Positions 23,485-34,813 of a stretch of DNA of 64,000 nt are shown one piece after another. Both the position numbers and the translations under genes were made by a program. How positions within the stretch are numbered: the first letter of the stretch is position 1; each line of letters starts with the position of its first letter. The notes below the pieces were generated by a model. It ran no database searches. It saw only the letters and a list, made by a program, of their open reading frames with translations, and was not told the DNA's origin. The DNA lies in the NCBI GenBank assembly GCA_021018995.1, contig CM037590.1, positions 85,406,097 to 85,470,096 on the forward strand, in the 5' to 3' direction. Origin of the DNA: Chloranthus sessilifolius (Eukaryota > Streptophyta > Magnoliopsida > Chloranthales > Chloranthaceae).

Positions 23485-23492
23485 CCTTTATA
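23485..23492 (-). promoter_or_regulatory. Putative TATA box of the SCL3-type gene
   Basis: Minus-strand TATAAAGG, about 525 bp upstream of the ATG and just ahead of the pyrimidine-rich leader. The predicted transcription start would be near 23455. Confidence 0.4.
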
Positions 23493-24723
23493 ACAAAACA
23501 AGACAATGAAGGCCCTTGTTTTGTTTTCTCTTGGAGCCAACTTTGGTTTGGATGGCCGCTAATTCTTAACGGATACCTTTACAACGGATGATTCTTCCTT
23601 CCCCACCCAGTTTTCACTTGCTTCAACCATTGATTGCTTTTGACCAGGAGATAGATATCGTTTCATGTACCAATCATTGGTAGAATAGATCTTGACATCA
23701 TGGGGCTACCATCAAAGTGTAGGACCATGATCTCAAGATCTATTTTATTGAGGATTTGGACGAAAAATGATCTACATCATCTAGTTCAAGGCAGGTGTAG
23801 ATTTAAGCACATGAAACCCAAGTTGAGATGGAAGAATCATGGATTACAAATAAAAGTATCCATCCACAAATGGTAAATATAAGACAAACACTTCATTTTA
23901 CTTGTATTTCAGCCCCAAATCAGGAATGGGATACATTGTCTAGAAACCTAAATTTATGCCACTTGGGTTTTGATTCCAAAGATTGACGATTGAAATGAAG
24001 GAGGGCATTGGGATGGCTCCAAGACCCATCTTACTTGTTTTTTTCAGAGCCAAATGACCATGCATTTGGACGTTTGCTTCTATAGTAGGACAAAGAGACA
24101 CGGAGGTTAGGGAAAAGGACAAAAGTAGTGAACGCATTTGACGCTAGCTATGGAGGCTTTTATTTGGCAACCTAATGAAATTATGAAAACCCTAGCTCCA
24201 TCCGTGACAAACCCTAGACTGTGTATGCCACATCACTATCATCCATGCTAGGTTATGTCATCATCCACTGCATCTTGGCCCCACCTCCTAATTATCCGAA
24301 TCCGATCATCCACCTTTCGTATTTTTCTCTCTCTCTCTCTCTCTCCCTCATCCACCTTAAGTATTTACTTACATTTCTCTCTCTCTCTCCCTAAAGATGG
24401 TAGATAGCGTAAGGTACCGTAATGGCCATACTCTCTGTGGAGGTTTTTAAATGCCATTATAAGATCTTGATAAGGTTTCTTTTTAATATTTTTTTCTAAC
24501 CTATCTAATGTTTTATAAAGGCCAATAAAAAAGTCGTTATAACGGTTATAAATGCGTTATACTATGTTTTTGGTCTTTTAAGAAAAAAATTTAAATTTCT
24601 CAAAGTCCTAACAATCAGCCGTTAGAATGGCCTTTAACCCTTATTGCATAACGTAAAATAATAGTAGTGTATAAAAGATTATAACAGTATTTATAGATCC
24701 TCTACATTTATAATCAGTGGGGA
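23493..24723. other. Upstream region of the SCL3-type gene, no other gene seen
   Basis: Non-coding. It contains (TC)n tracts at about 24329-24346 and 24376-24389 and no recognisable transposon. It presumably holds the gene's promoter; no specific operator was identified. Confidence 0.4.
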
Positions 24724-24800
24724 CCTTTAGTTGGAATTTTTATGGAATCTCAAAATTCTTATTTTGAGCTACCCAAATTCAAGGTTTCTTGAACTCTTCA

Positions 24801-24803
<3 letters not shown>

Positions 24804-24863
<60 letters not shown>
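24804..24863. repeat. (AT)n microsatellite inside the copia 5' LTR
   Basis: About 60 bp of alternating AT, where the partner LTR has only a short TATTATATATATA run (about 34527-34540). It lies just upstream of the presumed transcription start. Confidence 0.95.
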
Positions 24864-24865
<2 letters not shown>

Positions 24866-25121
24866 TAGACGTCCCCCCGCTCACTACACACAAGCTTTTT
24901 GGCATCTTTTCATCGAGAGAGTATAGCGAGAGAGGTAGAGCTACCTTTATATTTCTACTTTCATATTTCTTCGTAGGGAAAAGCTTAGGATTGTGTACCT
25001 CACGTTGGCTAGAATCAACGGTCACGTTCTTTGCAATAAAGTACGCACAAATATTTTTATTTTATGGATTGTCGATTTATTACTTTGGGTGATCATACGA
25101 TAGATCCTTGGACAAATATTT

Positions 25122-25268
25122 CACTACAAAAAACAAGACTATTAGCTGCAGGCAAAACTTACCGTTACTAATAAAAAATTGCCGCTTATAGTCTTAATAG
25201 GTTTTTTATTAATAGCGACAGTTTTTTGCTCTAAAAAATTGCCGCTAATAATCTTATTTTTTGTAGTG
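25122..25268. mobile_element. CACTA-type MITE, copy 2, inside copia LTR
   Basis: Left end CACTACAAAAAACAAGAC and right end TTTTTTGTAGTG are inverted, with a 3-bp TTT on each side. The partner LTR reads straight through this site (about 34780), giving an empty-site control. Confidence 0.92.
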
Positions 25269-25299
25269 TTTGGGTGGTCGGATCAATAGATCCAACAAT

Positions 25300-25317
25300 T
25301 GGTATTTGAGCCAGGTT
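25300..25317 (+). other. Copia primer-binding site (tRNA-iMet type)
   Basis: TGGTATTTGAGCCAGGTT lies 2 bp after the LTR. It corresponds to the standard copia site TGGTATCAGAGCC, complementary to the 3' end of initiator tRNA-Met, with two mismatches. Confidence 0.85.
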
Positions 25318-27362
25318 GGCATGCGATCAATCAAACCTTCATGCTTTATGTTAGTATCTCTGAACCTTCCGGATCTTTAAACTTTTGCGGATTTTCTTGG
25401 AGATCTCGAGACCTCAAAAAAACCAAAATCATAGAAAATTTAGGAATCCAATTCTTGGTTTTCCAGCTATTACCATATCTTGCCGAGCACATAAATATGA
25501 CCACTAAACTTTCCAAAATAGATTGAATCCCAAATTAGTTAAGAGACTTGAAGTCCATGGCTTTATTGCTTGCATTACAGCTGTCAAATTTAAAAGAACT
25601 ATTTCATTGGTCTTCATATTTCACATGTGACGCAGTTTTTGTAGAGAATATTGTCCTCACTTTCCAAATAAAGCCTGTTACAGACTTAAGAGGGATCCTG
25701 GGCTCTCTTCGGATACGAAATAATTGGCCAATTACCAGTCCATTAAGGGCCAGTTTAGAACCATAAGCCTTAAGAAAGAGAACTATCGTTCCTACACACG
25801 TTGGTTTGATGGTTTCAGAGTCGGTAAGTAATCGGCAAATTCATGAGTTCAATGATCTTTGGTTTTGATTCGTATTACAATGTCTTTCATATATTTCAGG
25901 GGTTTTCTTCTCCATAGACCTTAATAAAAATAATAAAGGAAATCATTGATTTTTTATAGAATCATTGTTCTTGTGAAGCTATCCAAGAATTTGTCGTATG
26001 GCCAGCCACGTCAAGTTCTTGCGGCGGCTATGCGATATTGTTTACTTTCTCCTTCCATAGAAGCCCACATATGGAAGCTTACCTTTTGGGTTTGACTACC
26101 TTGGTATATGGACTATCAAATTTAGTGATCCTTAACTAAAAGATGAGTAATTAAATATATAGTTACTGATATGTATGGACTAATCACTAATTTTATGAAT
26201 GTATGAGTCATTAATACTTAATGATATGTATATATATATTTACTCACGGGCCTTTATGTATTGGTTTTGTTGGTGGGACGAATTCCAAGTTAATAATTTA
26301 CACATTTGATTAAGTTGAGTTTGTGAGGAGATATAAGGTTAGGTATTGGAGGTTGTGCACTAGCAACAAGGCTGGTACTTACATAATGTTACCATTGATT
26401 ATTATTAATTTTTGGCACTTACCCTAAACATGAGTTAGATTTGGCTACTTGCAACTTTTAATCACAAAGGACAATATAATTATGTAATACGTGCGCTCGT
26501 GTTTTGGTTGGCAGTGGCCATACCAATCTGCCAACCAAAAAAGGTTGGTTGATGCATGAATTTTTTTGGGTTTATTTGAGTATCTTATGTGCATCGCAAT
26601 ATATTGTGAAATGCTCTAGCATATAAATGCTAACCTTTAGTATGAAGCCCACCTAATTAAAACTTATAATTTCATGGATCTCAAAGCATTTAATCAAGGA
26701 TTTTGGGGCATTTTCAAATTTGTCAAACTTTACTCCAATAAAGACATATGGTTGCCTTAAAGGGACTATGGTAATCTTAAATTTTTGAACCTTGTACTTT
26801 CGGGCTTATAATGGTATGAATTTCTTGGTGTGTTGGCCTCATCTCTAGGCTCAAATTGGACCTGAGCTTGGGCTAATTATATAGAACCCAATTTAGCCCA
26901 TTAAAAAGGTTTTCTTAGTTTAGGTGTATTGGCTCTTTTTCAAGTTCGATTTTGACTCATTAGCAGTCGATTTCGATCTACTTGTTGAAACCTATGTTGG
27001 GTTTTATTATTGGCAAAAGTTGATGATTGTATATGACAGAATAAAATATTTGGGTGACCCAATGATATGTCTAATATATTGTTATTACATGTGCTTTTGG
27101 ATATTTGATTTTATCCTTTGACCTAAGTGTATGTGTGTCCAAGCTCATTGGTCTATGACCTAAATTTTGTCATGACAAATTAAACATTGTTTCATGATTT
27201 TCTTGACTATGAGCATGGCTACGTATATAAATTTTAGGATCAGTTGGTTAAACTCTTGAGACTAGATATATCAGGTCTAGGTCTTTCTAATGGGGTTAAG
27301 GAATTTTTCTAAAGTGGTCGTTCGAGACACTATAATTAAAGTAAGATTAGATTTGCCCAAAG
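25318..27362 (+). mobile_element. Left interior of the copia element, no pol seen
   Basis: About 2 kb follow the primer site without a recognisable gag or pol domain. Frames of 60-75 codons (25299-25526, 25548-25766, 26924-27121) have no motif I can identify. The element is either a large non-autonomous derivative or too decayed to read. It is interrupted at 27363-32731 by a gypsy element. Confidence 0.6.
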
Positions 27363-27367
27363 GTGAC

Positions 27368-28160
27368 TGACTGCTCTATAAATTACATTCTGGCTTAACC
27401 TATTGAAAGCTCGCAATGAAAATCATAACACTAGCGATAGGATCGTTCCCACGAGGTAAGTTTGAAAGTTTCTAAAGGCTTTTTATTTATCTTTAAAGAT
27501 TGAGAAAAATGAATAAAGAATTGTTATTAATCTAATTGAAGAAAATTAAATTTACATCCTCCTACTTCAGGATTCTGGTCGTCAATCACAATCCTTCAGT
27601 TCTCGGATGTTTAAAAAATTAAAATATCGTTACACTATATCTAAGTTTCCCAGAATTTGATCGTCAATCAAAAACTAGAATTCTTCAATATAGATTTATA
27701 CTAATCAACAATCTTACAAAAATTTAGGAGTCAATCAAAAACTAGAAAATTGAAGATCGAAAATAAAAATTATTACACTAATCTACAAATTCTCAACCTT
27801 AGTCATCAATTAAAATAAAAAACTTTTAAATGTTTACAAAGCAGTAAATCCAAATTAAAAAGTAAATCAAAAGATCTTTCATCTCCTAGTCACAGGAGTC
27901 AATTGCTCCTGAGAAGCTAGAGATACTTTACTCTAATCTTTCAGTCTTCGATCGCAGTCGTCAATTACTCTCGAAAAATCTTGAATATCTAAACTATTCT
28001 ATACTAAGGTGATATTCAGGAACCCAACCTCAGTCGTTAATTGATGTTGATAATTATTTCGATAAGTTTTTCCTCTATGCAGAGCCTTCTTATTTTTAGA
28101 TTATAAGAGGTCGATTTTTATTATTCGAATTCTAACAAAAGTAAACTACTAAAAACAAAT
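27368..28160 (-). repeat. Gypsy 3' LTR (minus orientation), truncated
   Basis: It aligns with 31331-32127 of the complete LTR (shared GATAGGATCGTTCCCACGAGG and CAGGATTCTGGTCGTCAATC). Its outer end is preceded by the target duplication GTGAC (27363-27367). Several CGTCAATC-type phrases recur every 70-100 bp. Similarity stops abruptly at 28160 where a different LTR-like block starts. Confidence 0.85.
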
Positions 28161-30340
28161 GTGACAACCCAAATTTTTTTCCCATCACAAAAACTTGTGT
28201 CGTTGGTTCGTAGATCACGTTCCATTACAGATATGACACATCATAACAGCAAACAAACTGAAACTTTCAGGTAGCTAAAATGGTAGAACAAACTCTCAAG
28301 CTTTACACATATAATAAACAAAAGAACCACTGGTGACAGCCGACCAAGGATCAAAATTTCAGCCGAAATGATTGAAATTTTGATTAGATTGTTGTATGGG
28401 ATTGATATTATCAACCGAAATTTCAATCGAAATTCAAATTTTCAGTCGAAATTTCGATTTCGATCCCCTTCGAAATCGAAACGAAACCCGAAATTTTGAT
28501 CCTTGCGGTTGATCGTCACCTAAACAATGGTGAATACAATACGTAACTAAAATCTGATTTAGAAACTTATTACATGCACCAATTTTCAAGTTTAACGATA
28601 CCCAAATTAATACCAAGGCCTCCAGTTAGAACTTCTAGGACGGGAGGTCTGCGGCACAGTAGGATCCACCAAAAACTCCAGGTCTCGCTCAAGACTTGTA
28701 CTTGTGACGTATAGTCGAGGGATGTACTAATAGTCTAAGCCCAGTAGAGAAAAGCAATACTAATATACATCTTTTTAGACAAAAACACAGAGTTGATTGG
28801 TTAAAATTCAATCGGTGAAATCAAACTTTAATTACATTTTTCAGGTCAAGACAAAAATCAATTTTGAGAAAAACATCATCATGTACTTCAAAATCAGAAT
28901 GTGCAAGCAAAGTTCTCAGTTTCTAGTTCACTTAAGCATATTCGACAAGTATTTATTCCATTTCAATTTCATTCAGTATCTTCTATATATAGTGTAATCC
29001 GACGTGTCGGTCCAATATTGATTTTCAGTGTCGAATGTAATGTCAGTTAGTACAGTAATGCAGCACATGATGCACGGTTTAACCCATCAAACCGGTTCAA
29101 TATACAGTACATGATGCACGGTTTAACCCACCGATCAAATCTATGAATCAGCATCAAGACGAACAGCTTGTGTGTTGAATTTTCTTACCTTAACGTCGGA
29201 ATCGTGCTAACATGCACACATGAATCCAAGCATATTCATCATCAAGGTCGCCCGTATTTACCCTAGATCATATATCAGCCATCAACTAAGTGTTAAAGAA
29301 TCATACTGGACATAAACAAGGTCTTACGTGGAGCTAAAAGATGAAAAATCCAAGCTCACACAAACAGGGTACCTCACTGTCGTGAGCTACAGTGGTCATC
29401 GTGGCGAGGTGCTCAGATTCCATGTGGCACACAAACCACGTCGCAGTAAGATTTCCCAGAGCCAAATTGGCCTATAAGGCGAGGTAGCACTCGCCATGGA
29501 GAGCGCTTCAGGTTACCTCCTTGCCACAGTGAGAATCAAGGTTGCTGCAGCGAGCCTGATGAACTCGCCCAAATTTACTTCGTTCTTCTAGCTTTTAATC
29601 TGTAACTCTCACGACAAATCTTCATGCCAACTTAACAACTTAACCTAGTCCCACGATTTAACGCAAGTTTTTTACTCTAAATACTACTGACTTTGATGTA
29701 CTGAAGTGTCTTCTCAACACTAAGGCAGAAACTGGTAAATTCGTGTTAACTACGAAATTGACCTAACTTCCCACCTAAATTTGACCTTTAAAACTTTTGA
29801 TTCATGAAACTATTAATTCATGAAAGTGAGAGAGCTCGTATCCTCTTTCCAATGCCGCAAGAGTTGCATCAATCAGAGCTCAAGATCAAAAGTTATGACC
29901 AAATACCGAACAAGTGTTAGCCTGTGAATAGTAGCTCATCGAGGCGAGGTATTGTAGCTTGCTGAGGCGAGGTGTTTTATAGCAAGTTGTTATTCAAAAA
30001 CATCAAACTAACATATATTTTATTCTATAGAGTAATCATGCACCTTTTTCCTAAATTTCGTGTGCATGCAAGGTCCGAAATCATCGAAATCGGGGACAAA
30101 TCGGCTACCGAACCTCGCATACACCCGACCTTCGAAAACTTCCATCGAAACACAAAAATCTAATGAAATAGAATCTAATTTTCAAAAATGAAGGCATACA
30201 ATATGGATTTAAGATGCTTACCTTCACGGATCTGTCGCATACGGGGTTTGAATTGATCGGAATCAATCACAACTGAAATTGGTGCGTAGCTTCGCGCTCG
30301 ATCATCCGATGCTTCTATCTATCGCTTCGATCGCGACAAG
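28161..30340 (+). repeat. LTR-like block starting TGTGACAACCC
   Basis: It begins with a chromovirus-type LTR start and contains GGCACAGTAGGATCCACC (about 28654), text common in that LTR group. Around 29370-29985 it has repeated GGCGAGGT motifs, including the dyad GGCGAG-GTAGCA-CTCGCC near 29479. The right edge near 30340 is set only by where the gag fragment begins. It has replaced the pol region and the rest of the 3' LTR of the surrounding gypsy element, so it is not a clean insertion. Confidence 0.45.
28345..28505. mobile_element. MITE with 16-bp perfect TIR (CAAGGATCAAAATTTC)
   Basis: The left and right 16 bases are exact inverted copies. The interior is built of GAAATTTCGAT-type words. 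The flanking octamers CAGCCGAC and CGGTTGAT differ only by transitions at four positions, as would an old 8-bp duplication. It shares its GGATCAAAAT terminus with the MITE at 37514. Confidence 0.8.
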
Positions 30341-30379
30341 GTCGATGGTAGGGAAACATCCTCTTTAATTTCTATTGTT

Positions 30380-31090
30380 TTTAGTTTTTCTGGTGGGGAA
30401 ACATCCTCTTTAATTTTAGGCTCACTATCCTTGGTCTCGGGGATGCTACTAACATAGGCATCTCCACCTTATTATCAACAGTCTTACCACTTCTTAAAGG
30501 CTGAACAACATGGATCTATTCTATGGGAATTGATGTACCTCTCATAAAAACTTATCCTCGCGGGTTACTCACAGGTTGCGACTGTAACTGGTTGTTATCT
30601 TGTTCCATCAATTGCGTAGCTAGCTACCCAACTTAGGCTTCTAGCTTTATAATGGATTGTGTGTGCGAATGTAAAACTTAAGATAATTGAGCGAGTTGAG
30701 ATAAATCCTTGGAACGCTGATGCCACTATTGTTGAAAATCCCTAAGGATTTGAACAACTGTTTCATCAAATCCGCTGCTCTGAAGATTGAACTATTGCTG
30801 CTCATATGGCTGATATCATCCATGGGTGGCAGGTAAGTATGTTGGAAGTTTTGAGGATATTGTAGGTGCATAAAAGATAATTCTTGTTGTTCCCCCCTTG
30901 TGAAGCCATAAGACCAAGACGGTTCCCCCACTGAGGGTTATAAGAATTTTTGAAGTTACCCACTGGGATGCGCATGCCTGCTCTTTTTCTATCAATTTCG
31001 GATACAATCGGACAGCTGGGCATTTGATTGGGGCATGGGTCAGGCTTTGACAAATACAACAGAGCCAAAATGAAGCATCCTGGCCTTGTA
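30380..31090 (-). pseudogene. Gypsy gag fragment with CCHC zinc knuckle, dead
   Basis: Minus-strand reading gives CCICQSLTHAPIKC, an exact C-x2-C-x4-H-x4-C knuckle (about 31020-31061). It is followed by NSYNPQWGN in a second frame and by PLRSGKTV near the end, the order seen in gag proteins of Athila/Tat-type elements. Frameshifts and stops break it. Downstream, two copies of a phrase encoding KIKEDVS (30350-30420) form the linker before pol, which is missing. Confidence 0.75.
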
Positions 31091-31307
31091 CTGCCGTTCT
31101 TTCTGTTTTATTTATTTTATTTTATTTTATTTTTATTTTAGAAAGCAGGGAGAGAAAATAAATCTGGGCCTCTAGCTTCTATTTTCAGAAGAAATGTTGA
31201 AACCTTCGACTAGCCGTTCCGAATAAACATGTAAAAGATTAAGAAGCGATCAAAGAAAAATTAAAAGAAAAAGACATATATTGGCTTTCAAAACAATTTC
31301 CGTTTTA

Positions 31308-31323
31308 CCCAACAACGGCGCCA
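31308..31323 (-). other. Primer-binding site, tRNA-Asp type, minus strand
   Basis: Minus-strand TGGCGCCGTTGTTGGG, complementary to the 3' end of plant tRNA-Asp, seven bases from the LTR end. This fixes the orientation of the element. Confidence 0.85.
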
Positions 31324-31330
31324 AAAACTT

Positions 31331-32726
31331 TGACAGCTCAATAAATTACGTTCTATCATAACCAATTGAAAACACACAATGAAAATCATAGCACTAGCGA
31401 TAGGATCGTTCCCACGAGGAAAGTTTGAAAGTTTCTAAAGGCTTTTATTTATCCTTAAAGGTTGAAAAAAATGAATAAAGAATGGTTACTAATTTAATTA
31501 TAGAAAAATAAATCTAAGTCCTCCTACTTCAGGATTCTGGTCGTCAATCACAATCCTTCAGTTCTTAGATGTTTTCAAAATTATAATATTGTTACACTAT
31601 ATCTAAGTTTCCCAGAATTTGGTTGTCAATCAAATCCTAGAATTCCTCAATACAGATTTATACTAATTAGTAATGTTTCAGAAATTTGGACGTCAATCAA
31701 ACACTAGAAAATTGAAGATCGAAAATAATAATCGTTACACTACTCTGCAAATTTTCAATCTTAGTCGTCAATTAAAATCAAGAACTTTTAGATGTTTACA
31801 AATCAGTAAAAGAAAACAGTAATCTAAACTAGAAAGCAAATAAAAAAGTCTTTCATCTCCTAGTCACAGGCGTCAATTGCTCCTGAGAAACTACATATAT
31901 TCTACTCTAACCTTCCAGTCTCCAATCACAGTCGTCAATTGCACTCGAAAAATCATGAATATCTAAACTACTCTATACTAAGGTGATCTTCAAGAAATCC
32001 AACCTCAATCGTCAATTGATGCTGAGAATTCCTTCGATTAATTTTTCTTCTATGTCAAGCCCTTTTATTTTTAAATCATAAGGGGTCGGTTTACATTATT
32101 CGAATTTTAATAAAAGTAAAGTACTAAAAACAAAAGATTCCCAAAATAATAAAAACTTCTAATCCTAATCTTCCTTGATTTAGATAATAGATGGGCGCAT
32201 AATTTTTCTCTTTATTTTCAGTAGCAGAAATTTTTTGGATTCTTTCGCCAATCTTCTCAGATTCGTGAAATAGTAGACTTCTAATTCAAGAGATCTTTCT
32301 AATTTTGAATGACTTTTATGTGATCAGTAACAATAGGAGCTTCAATATTATACAATCGTAAAAACGATTGCATTTTTCCTTCAGTATGATTTCTCCTTCT
32401 TTCATTTGATTGTATCTTCACTTTAAACTCAGTCCTTAAGCTTCTTCCGAGGAATTGTGAATATGACTTTTCTTCTTTTATTCTTCTGCATTATCTCATT
32501 GAGAGTACGATTTCACTTGTAATTGGCTTTCAGATACGATTGGGATCGTATCTTTGGACGATCATCTTTCTTACTATTTTTTGAGTTTATTTTGATAAAG
32601 ATTAACACTTTCGCTCTATTTTGCTATTTGTTCTAAATATCTGCACATAACAACTCATTAGTAGCAAACTTGGATCTAGCATTATTAAGTTACGAGTGAT
32701 AAAATGATAAATTATGTGACTAATCA
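31331..32726 (-). repeat. Gypsy 5' LTR (minus orientation), complete
   Basis: It is bounded inside by the primer site and outside by the duplication GTGAC (32727-32731), identical to 27363-27367. Minus-strand ends are TGATTAG and GCTGTCA; length 1396 bp. It carries the same periodic GTCGTCAATC phrases as the truncated partner, and ATCGTATCTTTGG / AACGATTGCATT blocks in its outer half. Confidence 0.85.
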
Positions 32727-32731
32727 GTGAC

Positions 32732-34304
32732 CATTCTATGGAGGTTGTTGTTTCTTGAATCGTAAGATTTTAACTCATTAAGATCACCTTCTGTATTGAT
32801 TTGCATGGAGTTATTGATTCTGTCTAAAGGTGATACACTAATTTTGTGTAAATGGGGTGAGTAGAATAGTCATAAGTGTAAAGAAGAGAGAATGATGATT
32901 CTCTTGTCTAAAGGTAGTAAATCATCGGGATCAAACTAGAAACATAAACAATTAGGTCTATGAGCATTTTTCTACACTCTTGGGAGAGGATAGGTTGTAC
33001 ACTCAATTTCAGCCCCAAGGTGATGTTGAATGTTGCACATTATCTATACCCAAAGAGTGGATTATTTTCACATGATAACATACTTTAATCAATTCGTTCA
33101 TACCCCTAATATGAATTTCTTTATCCTTGGTGGATATTAATGGCTAATAGTAATTTTGGAGTCCTTTGTGGACATTATTAGTCTTTTAATTAGACTTTTT
33201 TGGTGACCTGTTATCGTAACTATATCCTTGATGGATTCTATAGTTGGTGACATTAGTTTTTTATGTAACTTTTAATATTAAATAATAGATATATCAATAA
33301 GACTATTTGTTAAAAGAATATATTTGTAAATCATTATAGAGTGGAGATCTCCATTTATATTTTATCACAATTTATTATGAAAATTTTCTTTTAAAATTGA
33401 CAATATATTTTAAACATGAATGATTATTTAGTGGTTATATGATTCTATTGCTACATCACGATTATCACCGTAAGGGATTCGTAAAGTCTTAAACTTTACA
33501 TTTTGAGTGGGAGTTATCTCACTTTTAAATTACAATTATTATTGATGCATTTTAAAAATTTTGTCTTATATATACATATATATTCTGGGTGGAGTTTTTC
33601 ACAAAATCAGATAGAATTTTTTTGCAATTATATTATGAGTGAAGTTTTTCACAAATTAAGGGTGAAGTATTTCACAATTTTGCGTGACACACTTTAGTGA
33701 GTAAGTCAATGAGGTTGTACATCAATCTTGCGTGTGAGTTTTGATACTCTTTTGGATTTGCTCGGAGTTGGACGTGATTAGGCACCATGTTAATAACTTC
33801 TTGTTATGAGGATCAGATGAAGTATTTCACAATTTTGGGTGGCACACCTTACTGAGTGAGCCAATAAGGTTTTGTCTTAATTTTGTCAGTGAGTATAGGT
33901 ACTCTTTTGGATTTACTCAGAGTTGAACGTGATTAGACACCACGCTAATAACTTCTTGTTCTGAGGATCAGGTGAAGTATTTCACAAGACAGAGTTTTTT
34001 GAATGTTAGAACAACAAACGACGAGTATTGAGCAGGACATTATGGATTTACACAACTTGGTTGTGCATTTAGATCACATGTTAAGTTGGTTATCATCTCT
34101 CAAACTTGTTGTTAATTATAGTTTTGTGACCATAAAATTATCGTAATATCGATTTTAGAAAATGATGTACTATGTGCATTCATGATCCATTCCTATATTT
34201 TCATTAAGTTCAAGTGATGTTTGGGAATGCCTAAATTATTTCAAACAATATTTTAGTTATTTAATCTAGTGTAAATCTTTTTTTTAAAGTCATAGTTCGT
34301 GTGT
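32732..34304 (+). mobile_element. Right interior of the copia element
   Basis: This is the copia sequence that resumes after the gypsy insertion. No coding domain is seen. Phrases such as GTGAAGTATTTCACAATTTT recur, culminating in the 155-bp tandem repeat at 33663-33988. Confidence 0.6.
33663..33988 (+). repeat. 155-bp tandem repeat, 2.1 units
   Basis: Units start at 33663, 33818 and 33973 with TGAAGTATTTCACAA. Two full units of exactly 155 bp and a short third are visible, about 330 bp before the copia 3' LTR. Confidence 0.9.
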
Positions 34305-34320
34305 GGACAAAGTGGGAGAC
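34305..34320 (+). other. Copia polypurine tract
   Basis: GGACAAAGTGGGAGAC lies directly before the 3' LTR, matching the usual AAGTGGGAGA form in plant copia elements. Confidence 0.8.
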
Positions 34321-34808
34321 TATTGGAATTTTTATGGAATCTCAAAATTCTTATTTTGTATAGCCCACACATACTAGGATTTTATAAAACCCTGGATTGC
34401 AGTTGCTTGAAATAATAAAAAATATTATATTAGAAACTGAAGAGGTTTCCTGATTTATATGTGATTCTTATTTCTATTAGAATATCTTATGGACGGTATT
34501 CTAAGCTGGGCATGACTCTTCATATTATATATATAGGTGGACGTCCCCCACTCAATACATGGAAGTCTTTTGGTATCTTCTCATCGAGAGAGTATTTCAA
34601 GAGAGGCGAGTAGAGTCACCTTCATATTTCTTCGCAGGAAAAAACTTCGGATTGCATACCTCACGTCGACCTGAATCAATGATCACGATTTTTGCGATAA
34701 GGTACATACATATATTTAAATTTTATAATTTGTTGTTATATTGTTTTGGTTAGTCATACGCTTAGATCTTTGGACAAATTTTGAGTGGTCGGATCAATAG
34801 ATCCAATA
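34321..34808 (+). repeat. Copia 3' LTR
   Basis: It runs from TATTGGA to TCCAATA and is followed by the duplication CCTTT (34809-34813). It lacks the CACTA MITE and the long AT run of the 5' LTR, but has about 110 bp (34357-34470) not matching the partner. Confidence 0.85.
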
Positions 34809-34813
34809 CCTTT

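Larger units (their letters stand above)
24729..25297 (+). repeat. Copia 5' LTR
   Basis: The ends are AGTTGGA (degenerate TGTTGGA) and TCCAACA. It is preceded by the target duplication CCTTT (24724-24728), repeated after the 3' LTR at 34809-34813. It matches the 3' LTR at 34321-34808 along its length, for example GGAATCTCAAAATTCTTATT and ATCGAGAGAGTAT. Two things differ from the partner: an (AT)n run at 24804-24863 and a 147-bp CACTA MITE at 25122-25268. Confidence 0.85.

Noticed and set aside
23213-23509. Plus-strand open frames over the SCL3-type leader
   Set aside because: They consist of Arg/Glu/Ser low complexity made by the GA-rich complement of the leader.
28161-30340. Clean insertion of a complete LTR into the gypsy element
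   Set aside because: The rest of the interrupted gypsy LTR and its pol do not resume after it, so a deletion or replacement must be involved.
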